A program made the translations under genes and the position numbers. Under the pieces are notes generated by a model that saw only the letters and a program-made list of their open reading frames with translations, had not been told where the DNA came from and ran no database searches. From assembly GCA_030603385.1 (NCBI GenBank), contig JAUVXW010000001.1:124001-188000 (forward strand): DNA of 64,000 nt, written 5' to 3'. Shown here piece by piece: positions 45,898-54,855 of this stretch. Origin of the DNA: Promethearchaeota archaeon (GTDB lineage Archaea > Asgardarchaeota > Lokiarchaeia > Sigyniarchaeales > SOKP01). Every line of letters starts with the position of its first letter. Position 1 is the first letter of the stretch.

Positions 45898-47334
45898 ATG
45901 AAATCAAATATAACTCTAATCTTTGAAAAGGGAATAGATGAAGAACTACAAAATTATATACCTGAAATGGACATAGAAGTCGCAGACCTTAAAGAAATTA
46001 TTCCTCAGATTCTATTAAGAAATGATATACCCATTCCAAATGTTCCAGAAATTGTAATTGTTCGTCATTTTGTGAAATTAAGTCATAAAAATTATGGTGT
46101 TGATACAGGAATTTATCCATTAGGTTCATGTACAATGAAATACAACCCTAAAATTAATGAATCTATTGAAAGATTACCCGGTTTCAGTCAAATTCATCCA
46201 TTACAAGAGGAAAATCAGGGTTCAATCAAACTCTTATATAATATCTCAAAATTCTTAGGAGAAATAACGGGTATGGATAGATTTACACTTCAGCCGGCGG
46301 CGGGAGCGCATGGAGAATTAGCAGGATTATTAATTATGAAAAAATATTTTGAACATAAGGGAATAAAAAAAGAAAAAATTATTGTACCTGATTCCGCTCA
46401 TGGAACTAATCCTGCATCGGCAAAAATGGCAGGCTTCTCAATTATAGAGTTAAAATCAAATGAACAAGGAGAAGTGCCACTTGACCATTTAGAATATGCA
46501 ATGCAGGGAGGTGATGTAGCGGGAATAATGCTAACAAATCCTAATACTTTAGGAATCTTTGATCGACATATTAAGGAAATTACACAAATTGTGCATAATA
46601 ATGGTGGATTATGTTATTACGATGGAGCAAATTTAAATCCGATGCTAGGTATATGTAGGCCTAGAGATATGGGATTTGATATTGTCCATCTTAATCTACA
46701 TAAAACCTTTGCTACACCACACGGAGGAGGTGGTCCAGGTTCAGGACCTATAGGTGTTATAAATGACCTTAGTCCTTTTCTTCCTGAACCATGCATTATT
46801 TCAACTGAAAATGGATTAGTATGTAAAGAATCTACTGGTAAATCTATTGGTAGAATTAAATCTTTTTGGGGTAATTTTGGAGTTATTGTTAGAGCTTATG
46901 CTTATATTTTAGCTTTAGGTGCCGAAGGACTACTTCGGGTAGGTCAGATTGCCGTATTAAATGCCAATTATTTGCGTGTCTTATTACAAAAGAAATATTA
47001 TCTTCCTTTTAATCGGGCATGTCAGCATGAATTTGTAATTTCTGACAAAAATATGGCTAATAACATAACAACTGAAGATATTGCTAAAAGAATTCTTGAT
47101 TATGGGATATACGCCCCAACTATTTATTTTCCTCTGATTATACAAGGAGCTTTAATGATAGAGCCTACTGAAACTGAATCAAAGGAATCTTTGGATTATT
47201 TTGTTGAAATAATGAACAAAATCTATGAAGAAGCTAAGGAAAATCCCCATCTTTTAAAAAATGCACCTCACAATTTACCTGTTAAACGTTTAGATGCAGT
47301 TATAGCTGCAAGAAAGCCTGTATTACACGATTAA
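45898..47334 (+). CDS. gcvPB: Glycine dehydrogenase (decarboxylating) subunit 2
   Basis: C-terminal, PLP-binding half of the P protein. The Schiff-base lysine is K269 in HLNLHKTFATPHGG, followed by GGGGPGSGP. The GIYPLGSCTMKYNP segment near residue 72 and DSAHGTNPASAKMAGF are further signatures. 478 residues. A Shine-Dalgarno-like GGAGGGG at 45884-45890 overlaps the stop codon of gcvPA and precedes the ATG by seven bases, indicating translational coupling that would keep the two subunits equimolar. Confidence 0.95.
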   Translation: MKSNITLIFEKGIDEELQNYIPEMDIEVADLKEIIPQILLRNDIPIPNVPEIVIVRHFVKLSHKNYGVDTGIYPLGSCTMKYNPKINESIERLPGFSQIHPLQEENQGSIKLLYNISKFLGEITGMDRFTLQPAAGAHGELAGLLIMKKYFEHKGIKKEKIIVPDSAHGTNPASAKMAGFSIIELKSNEQGEVPLDHLEYAMQGGDVAGIMLTNPNTLGIFDRHIKEITQIVHNNGGLCYYDGANLNPMLGICRPRDMGFDIVHLNLHKTFATPHGGGGPGSGPIGVINDLSPFLPEPCIISTENGLVCKESTGKSIGRIKSFWGNFGVIVRAYAYILALGAEGLLRVGQIAVLNANYLRVLLQKKYYLPFNRACQHEFVISDKNMANNITTEDIAKRILDYGIYAPTIYFPLIIQGALMIEPTETESKESLDYFVEIMNKIYEEAKENPHLLKNAPHNLPVKRLDAVIAARKPVLHD

Positions 47335-47433
47335 TATCGGTATTTGAATAAATTTTTATACTCTTTGGCAATATAAAATTTAAAATAAACAAATTTAGTA
47401 AGACCTAGTTAATTACAATTTTGGTGTACAAAA

Positions 47434-49401
47434 ATAAATTACTTATCTTTTTTTCCGTATGACAAATTTAGGAAAGATCAAGAAAACATTATCAAGCAAA
47501 TTGAAATAGATTCGAAATCAAAAAAAAATATATTATTAGTAGCTCCTAATGGAACTGGAAAAACAATAATTGCGTTAAGTGGACTTCTCCCATTAGTATA
47601 CGAGAAAAACTTAAAGATGATTTATATGTGTAGAACACATTCTCAAAATCGAAGGGTTACTAAGGAATTAATTAAAGTATCCCAAAAAATAACCGAAGAT
47701 AACCTTTCTGTAAAATTAAATGGTCTTTCAATTAGAGGAAGGAATGAGATGTGCTTAAATGAAACACTGTTAACATTAAAATTAAATCCAAAAGAGTCAA
47801 TGTCAGTCTGTAGAGACTTAAGGCAAAATAGAAATTGTAGTTATTTCTTAAATTTATTAAAAAAAAAAGGAGAAGTGGAAAATCCTGTATTGATAGCACC
47901 AGAATTATTCAATAAACCTATTGATGCTGAAGAACTAATAAATTTTTGTAAGGACAAAAGATTATGTCCTTATTTTTTATGCAAATTTCTCTTAAAAGAG
48001 ATGAAAGTTATTATCTGTAATTATCAGTGGCTTTTCAATCCGTATATTCGAGATTTATTTTTACAATTTATTGATCAAGAGCTTAAAAATTGCATCTTAG
48101 TTCTCGATGAATGTCATAATATAATTGATATAGCAACAGAGGTAAATTCAGATAGATTAACGCCCTATTCACTGAAGCTATGTTTAAAAGATCTTGAAAT
48201 GTATAGATCCCCCATTATTATGCAAGATTTTGTTAAAATCTTGTTGGATCACTTGAATGAAAAAAAACTTGATCTAAAACTCGGAGAACAAGAAGTAGAT
48301 CCAAATAAATATCTAAAATATATATTTGAAAAGTTAAAATTCAGAGATTTGAATGGATTTAAAAATTTAATTCAAGAAATTCAAGAATTTAGTATTTCAA
48401 TTCATGAAGTGAAGTTAGCTAATGGTAAACTTTCAAGGGATTTTTTGGGGTCTATAGCTGAATTTTGGTTAAAATGGTTAAAAACCTTTAATTTAGATAA
48501 TTATTTCTTTTGCTTTAATCTTAAGGAAATAAAAGGAAAAAGATCGATTTCATTAGAGATAGTAGCTTTAGATCCTAGAGAAATTGTAATTCCAATTCTA
48601 AAATCCGCTTATACATCCTTAAACCTTTCTGGAACAGTAAACCCTTATGTTTATAATAATTTAATGGGGTTGAACGAGAGTGGTAAGAGCTATAAAGGTA
48701 TAATTACAGATTCACCATTTCCAAAGAAAAATATAAAAGCAGTAATAATTGAGGGTGTGGACACAAAAAGAGCTAATAGAACGCCAGCAATGTTTAAAAA
48801 AATGATAGGTAAAATTAATGAGGTATTGGCTTGTACACCAGCAAATATTGGCATATTTTGTGCTTCTTACCAAATCCTTAGAGGCCTTCTTTCAAATGGG
48901 ATAAAGAATATCATAGAAAAGAACAATAAAAATCTTTTTATTGAGGATCCTGGATTATCTGCTTCAGAGAACAATGCGATGGTCGACGATTTTAAAGCAC
49001 AAGCATCTAATAGTGGTGCAGTATTACTTGGAGTATGTGGAGGAAGGAATTCAGAAGGAGAAGATTATCCGGGAGATTATATGAATTCTGTTGTCATAGC
49101 AGGATTTCCTTACCATTTACCTACTCCAAGAGTTGATGCAAAAATTAAGTATTATGATAAAGTTTTTAAAAATCAAGGATGGAATTTTGCGTATTTATAT
49201 CCTGCTATTCAAAGAGCTAATCAAGCTTCTGGACGCCCCATAAGAAAGTCTTCTGACAAAGGAGCAATAATATTTATGGATAGCCGTTTTAAAGCGAAAT
49301 ATAAATGGATTTCTAGTTGGATTAGAGAAGAACTAGAACTTATTCCTGATAAACCTAACGCTGTAATTCAAAACCTAAATCCCTTTTGGGATACTAAATA
49401 A
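47434..49401 (+). CDS. XPD/Rad3-like FeS DNA helicase, probable ATA start
   Basis: Superfamily 2 helicase with an iron-sulfur cluster, related to XPD/DinG. FFPYDKFRKDQ is the Q-like N-terminal motif, APNGTGKT the Walker A (Lys codon at 47560), LDECHNI the DEAH box and ASGRPIRKS motif VI. Cluster cysteines are in EMC, SVC, RNC and RLCPYF. All of this needs bases upstream of the first ATG (47614), yet no ATG, GTG or TTG is in frame between the TAA at 47410 and there. An ATA at 47434 gives a sensible start, I-N-Y-L-S-F-F-P-Y. Role: nucleotide excision repair or related DNA transactions, inferred from family. Confidence 0.85.
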   Translation: MNYLSFFPYDKFRKDQENIIKQIEIDSKSKKNILLVAPNGTGKTIIALSGLLPLVYEKNLKMIYMCRTHSQNRRVTKELIKVSQKITEDNLSVKLNGLSIRGRNEMCLNETLLTLKLNPKESMSVCRDLRQNRNCSYFLNLLKKKGEVENPVLIAPELFNKPIDAEELINFCKDKRLCPYFLCKFLLKEMKVIICNYQWLFNPYIRDLFLQFIDQELKNCILVLDECHNIIDIATEVNSDRLTPYSLKLCLKDLEMYRSPIIMQDFVKILLDHLNEKKLDLKLGEQEVDPNKYLKYIFEKLKFRDLNGFKNLIQEIQEFSISIHEVKLANGKLSRDFLGSIAEFWLKWLKTFNLDNYFFCFNLKEIKGKRSISLEIVALDPREIVIPILKSAYTSLNLSGTVNPYVYNNLMGLNESGKSYKGIITDSPFPKKNIKAVIIEGVDTKRANRTPAMFKKMIGKINEVLACTPANIGIFCASYQILRGLLSNGIKNIIEKNNKNLFIEDPGLSASENNAMVDDFKAQASNSGAVLLGVCGGRNSEGEDYPGDYMNSVVIAGFPYHLPTPRVDAKIKYYDKVFKNQGWNFAYLYPAIQRANQASGRPIRKSSDKGAIIFMDSRFKAKYKWISSWIREELELIPDKPNAVIQNLNPFWDTK

Positions 49402-49403
49402 AA

Positions 49404-49571
49404 TTACTTTTTCTTAAAACTCTCTAATAGTCGCTTTTTTGGTTTAAATTTTATTAATATGCTCGCTACTGCAAGTAGTGGAAAAATTATCATGAAATAC
49501 ATAGCAATATCATATGGATTATCATTAGAACTAAATATCATCAATAAAAGAGTGAAAACTAATCCACCCAA
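49404..49571 (-). CDS. Small membrane protein of 55 residues
   Basis: A short TTG-initiated frame that follows a perfect GGAGG (49576-49580 region) by four to five bases. The product has two hydrophobic segments, GLVFTLLLMIF at the N-terminus and DIAMYFMIIFPLLAVASILI, then a basic tail (KFKPKKRLLESFKKK), i.e. a two-helix or hairpin-type small membrane protein. The clean ribosome site and positive-inside tail make it likely to be real. It converges on the helicase gene (2 bases between stops) and lies just downstream of the glycogen synthase gene start region on the same strand. Function unknown. Confidence 0.65.
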   Translation of the reverse strand: MGGLVFTLLLMIFSSNDNPYDIAMYFMIIFPLLAVASILIKFKPKKRLLESFKKK

Positions 49572-49613
49572 AAAACCTCCTGAGGAAGAAAGAAAGAATC
49601 AAGGTTTTTACTC

Positions 49614-51422
49614 CTAAGCTTTTAATGCTTGTTTCTCTTTTATTTTTCTGTATAAGCTAATTAACTTTTTCGAAACTATACTCCATCGAAAATTATTTTC
49701 TACTCTTTTATAGCAATTCTCTTTAATTTTATAATAAAAATCTGGATCTAATATGACTAAAGATTTAAGAACCTCATCAGGTATTTGATTAACCATATTA
49801 AGTGCTTCTTGTTCATAAAGCGAATCTTTATTTTTTGCTCTCTTAGAGATTTCTGCTAATAGAAAAAGAGAAATTAAAGCGTTAGCAAATTGAGAAGGAT
49901 TATCTTTTTCAATTATAATACCAGTGCCAATTTCAGAGAAGTTTCTAATATCAATAATGGTCTCTTGAAATCCTCCAACACGTGTTGCGATAATGGGAAG
50001 CTTTAATGACATTGCCTCTAAAGCAACGATACCAAAAGGTTCCCATCTTGATAATGCACAATACAAATCTGCAGAAATATGTGCTAAATGAAAAATATCT
50101 TTCGCAACTCCAAAAATTATACGGAGATTATCTGGGAACTTTTTAACAGTTTGAGAATAAGATTTAATTTCTCCTAAACTGTAATCAGTAGGTAGTATTA
50201 GAAATAGAAATTTTGCGTTTGGTATAACCTTGATTACTTCAGGGATTGCTTTAAAAATGGTTTCAAAACCTTTCTGTTGTGATATCCTTCCTGTAGTAAT
50301 TACTAAAGGCCCTGAATCTTCAAATGCTTTTACATTTCCATTCTTAATGAATTGATTGCCATTTGAGATCTCATTTATTACATTAAGTATTTTTTCAGAA
50401 CGAATAAGAGGGCTTTTGTCTAAATGAGCAATTTTATGAGTCAAGAGGTATTTCTTCATATCTGATAAAGTTAATTTCTTCTCAATAGGAAAATCTAAAA
50501 ACATCCGTATTTCTTCTCCATGTTTATCTATGACTTGCTGATAAATCTCATTGTAATCCCAATCGCATCCATCCCAAATAAAATCAGATTTAAACACAAT
50601 TAAGTCATTTCCACAATTCGGTATTATGTCTGATATAAGATATGATTGACTAACAGTTGTAACCATATCACATACAACCGCACCGATCTTTTCCAAAGTC
50701 GGAAGTTGACCTATTTTATTAAGCGGACTATATTTTTTACATAAATCAAAAATCTCACTTAAAGTTAGTAAAGTATGACCCTTTTTTAAAAGTATCCTAA
50801 TCGGGGTTTGATCTATGCCACATCCCGTATAAAATTCAATCTCATACCTAGAACGCGTTAATAAGTGGATAGTAATTATTGAATAGACATCTAAACCATT
50901 TTTAATTAAAATTTGTTTTATACCAATAAATGGTATTACAGCATGATAATCATGTAGATGTATTATATTTGGCAATTTTTCTCTTTGATTATCAATAAGA
51001 TAATCTAGATAACATTGCATTCCAATGCTAAATAAAGAAATCTTCCCCCTAAGAGTATCAGGATTGTATACTGCAGGATCATCCAAAAATCTATTTGTAA
51101 ATGAATTTTCTCCAGTTAATAAAATGATATTTACATTATCGATTTTAGATTTATGAAATGAAATACTATAATTACTTTCAAGCTCATTCAATCCAAAAAT
51201 TGAGGGATTAATCTGACCAACACAATTGAAAGGTAATTTTTCCCATTCATAATTTTTTTTAAGGTTATTTATTTGACCGTGAGATGGAATAAAAACAGTA
51301 AGTTCAAATTTATCCGCAATATGTTTTGCTTGGTTAGCGGGTACTTCTCCCAAACCCCCTACTTTAATAATTCCAGCATATTCGAATGTAAATATCCAAA
51401 CTCTTTCTTTTTTCTCACTCAC
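49614..51422 (-). CDS. Glycogen/starch synthase, GT5 family
   Basis: Elongates alpha-1,4-glucan with ADP- or UDP-glucose. The N-terminal donor-binding motif is K-V-G-G-L (residues near 21-25, as in GlgA KxGGL), HLHDYHAVIPFIG is the usual acceptor-domain segment, and TTGRISQQKGFETIF opens the C-terminal GT-B domain; EPFGIVALEAMSLKLPIIATRVGG carries the E-x7-E signature. 602 residues, longer than bacterial GlgA (about 480), with an insertion at about 220-330. Start is GTG 51422. A GH57 gene at the window end belongs to the same glucan metabolism. Confidence 0.88.
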   Translation of the reverse strand: MSEKKERVWIFTFEYAGIIKVGGLGEVPANQAKHIADKFELTVFIPSHGQINNLKKNYEWEKLPFNCVGQINPSIFGLNELESNYSISFHKSKIDNVNIILLTGENSFTNRFLDDPAVYNPDTLRGKISLFSIGMQCYLDYLIDNQREKLPNIIHLHDYHAVIPFIGIKQILIKNGLDVYSIITIHLLTRSRYEIEFYTGCGIDQTPIRILLKKGHTLLTLSEIFDLCKKYSPLNKIGQLPTLEKIGAVVCDMVTTVSQSYLISDIIPNCGNDLIVFKSDFIWDGCDWDYNEIYQQVIDKHGEEIRMFLDFPIEKKLTLSDMKKYLLTHKIAHLDKSPLIRSEKILNVINEISNGNQFIKNGNVKAFEDSGPLVITTGRISQQKGFETIFKAIPEVIKVIPNAKFLFLILPTDYSLGEIKSYSQTVKKFPDNLRIIFGVAKDIFHLAHISADLYCALSRWEPFGIVALEAMSLKLPIIATRVGGFQETIIDIRNFSEIGTGIIIEKDNPSQFANALISLFLLAEISKRAKNKDSLYEQEALNMVNQIPDEVLKSLVILDPDFYYKIKENCYKRVENNFRWSIVSKKLISLYRKIKEKQALKA

Positions 51423-51661
51423 GATGCTTCGAACCTTTTTTAAGCGCCGTTAAAAGCAAAAAATCAATTTAACATTCATGTTGATTTAATTTAAGTCTTT
51501 AAAAAAAGAATTTTATTAAAACTTAATTAAAATTTGATTTGTTTGATTCGAATACGACAAAAAGTAAATATTTTGAGGAATATAATAAAAACTAATGGAA
51601 CAAATTTATATTAATTCATAAAAATGGTATATTATAAGAAAAAGTATTGGTGATATGTACA

Positions 51662-52036
51662 ATGAACAATATTGAAGTGATAGATACTGGCACTCCTAAA
51701 GCTGGACCCTATAGTCTTGGTATAAAAGCAGGAAACCTTGTTTTTCTTTCAGGACAGGTTACTGATCTAGTTACTAAAGGTATAAAAGAACAAACCTTAA
51801 CAGCTTTAGAAAAAATTAAAAAAGTTTTAGAAGTCGCCGGTGCAAGTGTTTCAAATATCGTTAAAACCACAGTTTATTTAAAAAATATGTCAGATTTTAA
51901 GGAAATGAATGGTGCATATAAAGATTTTTTTTTACAAAATGGTGTTAAAGAAAAATTCCCAGCAAGAACTACTGTTGAGGCTACTTGTCCTCTTCCAAAT
52001 GGGTTAATTGAAATTGATGCTATAGCAGTTCTTTAG
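51662..52036 (+). CDS. ridA: RidA/YjgF/YER057c-family deaminase
   Basis: Small trimeric protein that hydrolyses reactive enamine/imine intermediates. The N-terminal GTPKAGPYSLGIKAGNLVFLSGQV and C-terminal FPARTTVEATCPLPNGLIEIDAIAV segments are diagnostic, including the active-site Arg in the PARTTVE motif. I start at the ATG at 51662; an in-frame TTG five codons upstream adds only M-V-I-C-T. 124 residues. It is followed by a two-gene UxaA-type dehydratase, which makes a small catabolic operon likely. Confidence 0.92.
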   Translation: MNNIEVIDTGTPKAGPYSLGIKAGNLVFLSGQVTDLVTKGIKEQTLTALEKIKKVLEVAGASVSNIVKTTVYLKNMSDFKEMNGAYKDFFLQNGVKEKFPARTTVEATCPLPNGLIEIDAIAVL

Positions 52037-52077
52037 TAAAAAAGGTATAAAACCATATTTGAATTTTTGTGGGCATA

Positions 52078-52359
52078 ATGAAAAACAAGTATATAATTAT
52101 TGATTCAAAGGATAATTGTGCTACTGCTCTGGAGGATATTCCTCAAGATGCCAAAATAGATTTAATAGATAAAATCATTAAAATTAATCACAAAATTTCT
52201 CTAGGGCATAAATTTGCTATCAACAATATCGAAAAAGAAGATTATATAATAAAATATGGTGAAATAATTGGAATTGCGACTGAAAAGATAAGTGAGGGTG
52301 ATTGGATTCATACACACAACATTAGAAGTTCCTATTTAGAGGTGAAAAAGGATGGATGA
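52078..52359 (+). CDS. UxaA-type dehydratase N-terminal (SAF) subunit
   Basis: Small 93-residue subunit corresponding to the N-terminal SAF domain of altronate/galactarate dehydratases. Recognised by the ending GDWIHTHNIRS, followed in fused homologues by the catalytic domain. The stop overlaps the start of the large-subunit gene by eight bases, so the two are translationally coupled. Start is ATG 52078; a GTG three codons upstream is an alternative. The substrate is a sugar acid by family, not determined here. Confidence 0.82.
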   Translation: MKNKYIIIDSKDNCATALEDIPQDAKIDLIDKIIKINHKISLGHKFAINNIEKEDYIIKYGEIIGIATEKISEGDWIHTHNIRSSYLEVKKDG

Positions 52360-53476
52360 AGGCTTTTTAGGGTATCCCCGTTCTAATGGTATGGCTGGTA
52401 TTCGTAACAAAATAGTTGTTGTATCTTCAGTGGTTTGTGTGAATACTGTAGTTCGAAGAGTTGTTGAAAAAATAGATAATGCCGTAGCAATTACACATCC
52501 TTTCGGATGCGGTCAATGGGGAACAAGTTTTTCAAATACATTTAATATTTTGGCAGGTCTCGCAAGTAATCCAAATGTTTATGGTGCTCTTGTCATTGGA
52601 TTAGGATGTGAAAATCTTTTTAGTAATCGTTTAGCTGATAAAATAAAAGAATCAAAAAAGCCAGTAGAATCTTTTAATGTACAGGACGTGCAAGGAGGGA
52701 CTCTCGGTGCAATTGAAAAAGGTGTAAGTATTTGCAAAAGATTTGATAAAGAAGCAAAAGATTTGAAGAAAGAATTTTTTGATTATTCACATATTACATT
52801 AGGCTTAGAATGTGGTGGATCTGATGCAACATCTGGAATTACAGCAAATCCAACTCTTGGAATTGTATCTGATAAGTTAGTAAACTTAGGAGGAACCAGT
52901 ATCCTTCCAGAAATGGCAGAATGGGCTGGAGCTGAACATTTATTAAGTAAAAGGGCAATAAATGAAGAAGTTGCTAAAGAAATTATGAGACCTTTTAAAG
53001 GAAAATTAATTGAAAACCGTTCTCCTGGAAATATAGCTGGTGGATTAAGTACACCTGAAGAAAAATCACTAGGGAATATTGCTAAAGGTGGAAAAGCTAC
53101 TATACAAGGTGTTATTCAATATACAGAAAAACCTAGAGGAAAAGGATTATGGTTAATGATAGAACCTGGATTAGACGTTGTGTCCATGACTGCTCTTGCT
53201 GCAGCGGGAGCTAATATAATTGTTTTTACAACTGGTCGTGGAACACCATTTGGAAGCCCAGTAGCTCCAGTTATTAAAATTTGTGGAAATCCGAAAACTT
53301 GTGATTATATGGCAAGCAATATCGATATAGACGCTAGCAAAATCATAACTAATAATAAAACAATAGAAGACATTTCTGAAATATTATGGAAAAAGCTGAA
53401 AGAGGTTTGTAACGGAGAAAAAACCATTACTGAAAAACTAGGATTCGAAGAAGATATCGGGATTTGGCGTGCTTAG
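52352..53476 (+). CDS. UxaA-type (altronate-like) dehydratase large subunit
   Basis: Catalytic subunit of a sugar-acid dehydratase of the UxaA family (374 residues). Starts GFLGYPRSNGMAGIRNKIVVVSSVVC, and has THPFGCGQ, GLGCENL and LGLECGGSDATSGITANP, whose cysteines and the GGS motif are typical of the metal site. Split small and large subunits are the archaeal arrangement. Together with RidA it suggests catabolism of a hydroxy- or amino-acid-derived sugar acid, but the substrate cannot be named. Confidence 0.87.
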   Translation: MDEGFLGYPRSNGMAGIRNKIVVVSSVVCVNTVVRRVVEKIDNAVAITHPFGCGQWGTSFSNTFNILAGLASNPNVYGALVIGLGCENLFSNRLADKIKESKKPVESFNVQDVQGGTLGAIEKGVSICKRFDKEAKDLKKEFFDYSHITLGLECGGSDATSGITANPTLGIVSDKLVNLGGTSILPEMAEWAGAEHLLSKRAINEEVAKEIMRPFKGKLIENRSPGNIAGGLSTPEEKSLGNIAKGGKATIQGVIQYTEKPRGKGLWLMIEPGLDVVSMTALAAAGANIIVFTTGRGTPFGSPVAPVIKICGNPKTCDYMASNIDIDASKIITNNKTIEDISEILWKKLKEVCNGEKTITEKLGFEEDIGIWRA

Positions 53477-53616
53477 TATAATTCTTTTTTAATTTTGCTT
53501 TTTACCTTTTTCGGTTAAATCAACTTTTGAATTTTTACTTTCATTAAATGAAAACATATTTTAAAAATCATATTTTTACCTTATTTAAATTTAGATAATA
53601 ATATTGGTTTGAAATT

Positions 53617-54837
53617 TTGGATGAATTAGAGAAAGTTATATTAGATAAAATAGATAATATGAGGGAAGAAATTATAGAATTCCTTCAAGAGATGATAAAA
53701 AAACTATCTGCAGTTCCACCTGGAAAATATAAAGAAATTTCAAAATTTATAGCTTCTAAAATGAACGAGTTTGGGATACAAACTCAAAGGAAACGACACA
53801 ATGTTATAGGTGAAATAGGTAATGAAGAGGGACCAACTCTAATATTCAATGCTCATTTCGATACTGTGCCTACTTTTAATGGTTGGACAAAAAATCCTTA
53901 TGGTGGAGAAAGGATTGGGGAAAAAATTTATGGACGAGGTGCATCTGATGACAAATCATGTGTAGCAGCAGAAATTTTTGCCACCAAGGCTTTGATTGAC
54001 ATGGGGGTTAAGTTAAATGGAAAACTAATTGTTTCTGGTGTAATTAATGAAGAAATTGGAGGCATGTTGGGTTCTGAGTTTCTTGTAAATGATGGAATAG
54101 TAAAAGGAGATGCATGTTTATTAGGTGATTCTGTATGTGATTATCCAGTTGCATATCGAGCAGGAACATTTCAGATAAGTTTTATAATTAAAGGAATACG
54201 TAGACACGCACAAGGATGGCCGGATTTACCCCCACCTAATCGGAATATATATTCTGGAATAAATACAATTAATAAAATGCTACCAATTATGAATTTTCTA
54301 ATGGAATTACAAGAAGAATTAAAATCTAAAGAAACTAAATATCCTCTTTCCCCAGATATGCCGTCTAAAATTAGTAGTGTTAATTTTACAATGATAGAAG
54401 GAGGAGTCTCAGTAAACACTGTACCTGATAAATGTGTTTTACATTGCTTGATTAATACAATACCAGAACAAAATATTGATGAATTGAAAACAAGAATCTT
54501 AGATTTTATTGAAGATTTAAAGAAAAATGATCCTAATTTAGACATAACAGTACAAATATCAATACATATTGAACCACAAATAACAGATACTAACTCAGAT
54601 TTTGCGAAAATTGTCAAAAATGCTTATCAAGCAGTATATAATGAAGAAAGAGATTTTAAAATCATGTTGCCAACAACAGATGCTCATTTTTTCCAACAAA
54701 AAGGAATAGAAACAATTTTAATTGGACCGTTTCGAGGAGATAATAACATTCATTCGACCGATGAGTTTGTATATATTGAAGATTTGATAAACGTGACAAA
54801 ACTATATGCAATAACAGCATTAAATTATCTGAGATGA
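53617..54837 (+). CDS. M20-family metallopeptidase (ArgE/DapE-like)
   Basis: Zinc-dependent deacylase or aminopeptidase of family M20. The di-metal and catalytic residues are visible: NAHFDTVP (His, Asp), GRGASDDKSC (bridging Asp), NEEIGG (catalytic Glu then Glu ligand), and HSTDEFV with the late His ligand. Start is TTG 53617, since no ATG in frame is closer. 406 residues. Substrate might be an N-acyl amino acid or a peptide; the C69 peptidase next door suggests peptide breakdown. Confidence 0.88.
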   Translation: MDELEKVILDKIDNMREEIIEFLQEMIKKLSAVPPGKYKEISKFIASKMNEFGIQTQRKRHNVIGEIGNEEGPTLIFNAHFDTVPTFNGWTKNPYGGERIGEKIYGRGASDDKSCVAAEIFATKALIDMGVKLNGKLIVSGVINEEIGGMLGSEFLVNDGIVKGDACLLGDSVCDYPVAYRAGTFQISFIIKGIRRHAQGWPDLPPPNRNIYSGINTINKMLPIMNFLMELQEELKSKETKYPLSPDMPSKISSVNFTMIEGGVSVNTVPDKCVLHCLINTIPEQNIDELKTRILDFIEDLKKNDPNLDITVQISIHIEPQITDTNSDFAKIVKNAYQAVYNEERDFKIMLPTTDAHFFQQKGIETILIGPFRGDNNIHSTDEFVYIEDLINVTKLYAITALNYLR

Positions 54838-54855
54838 ATTTTATTTACTAAAATT

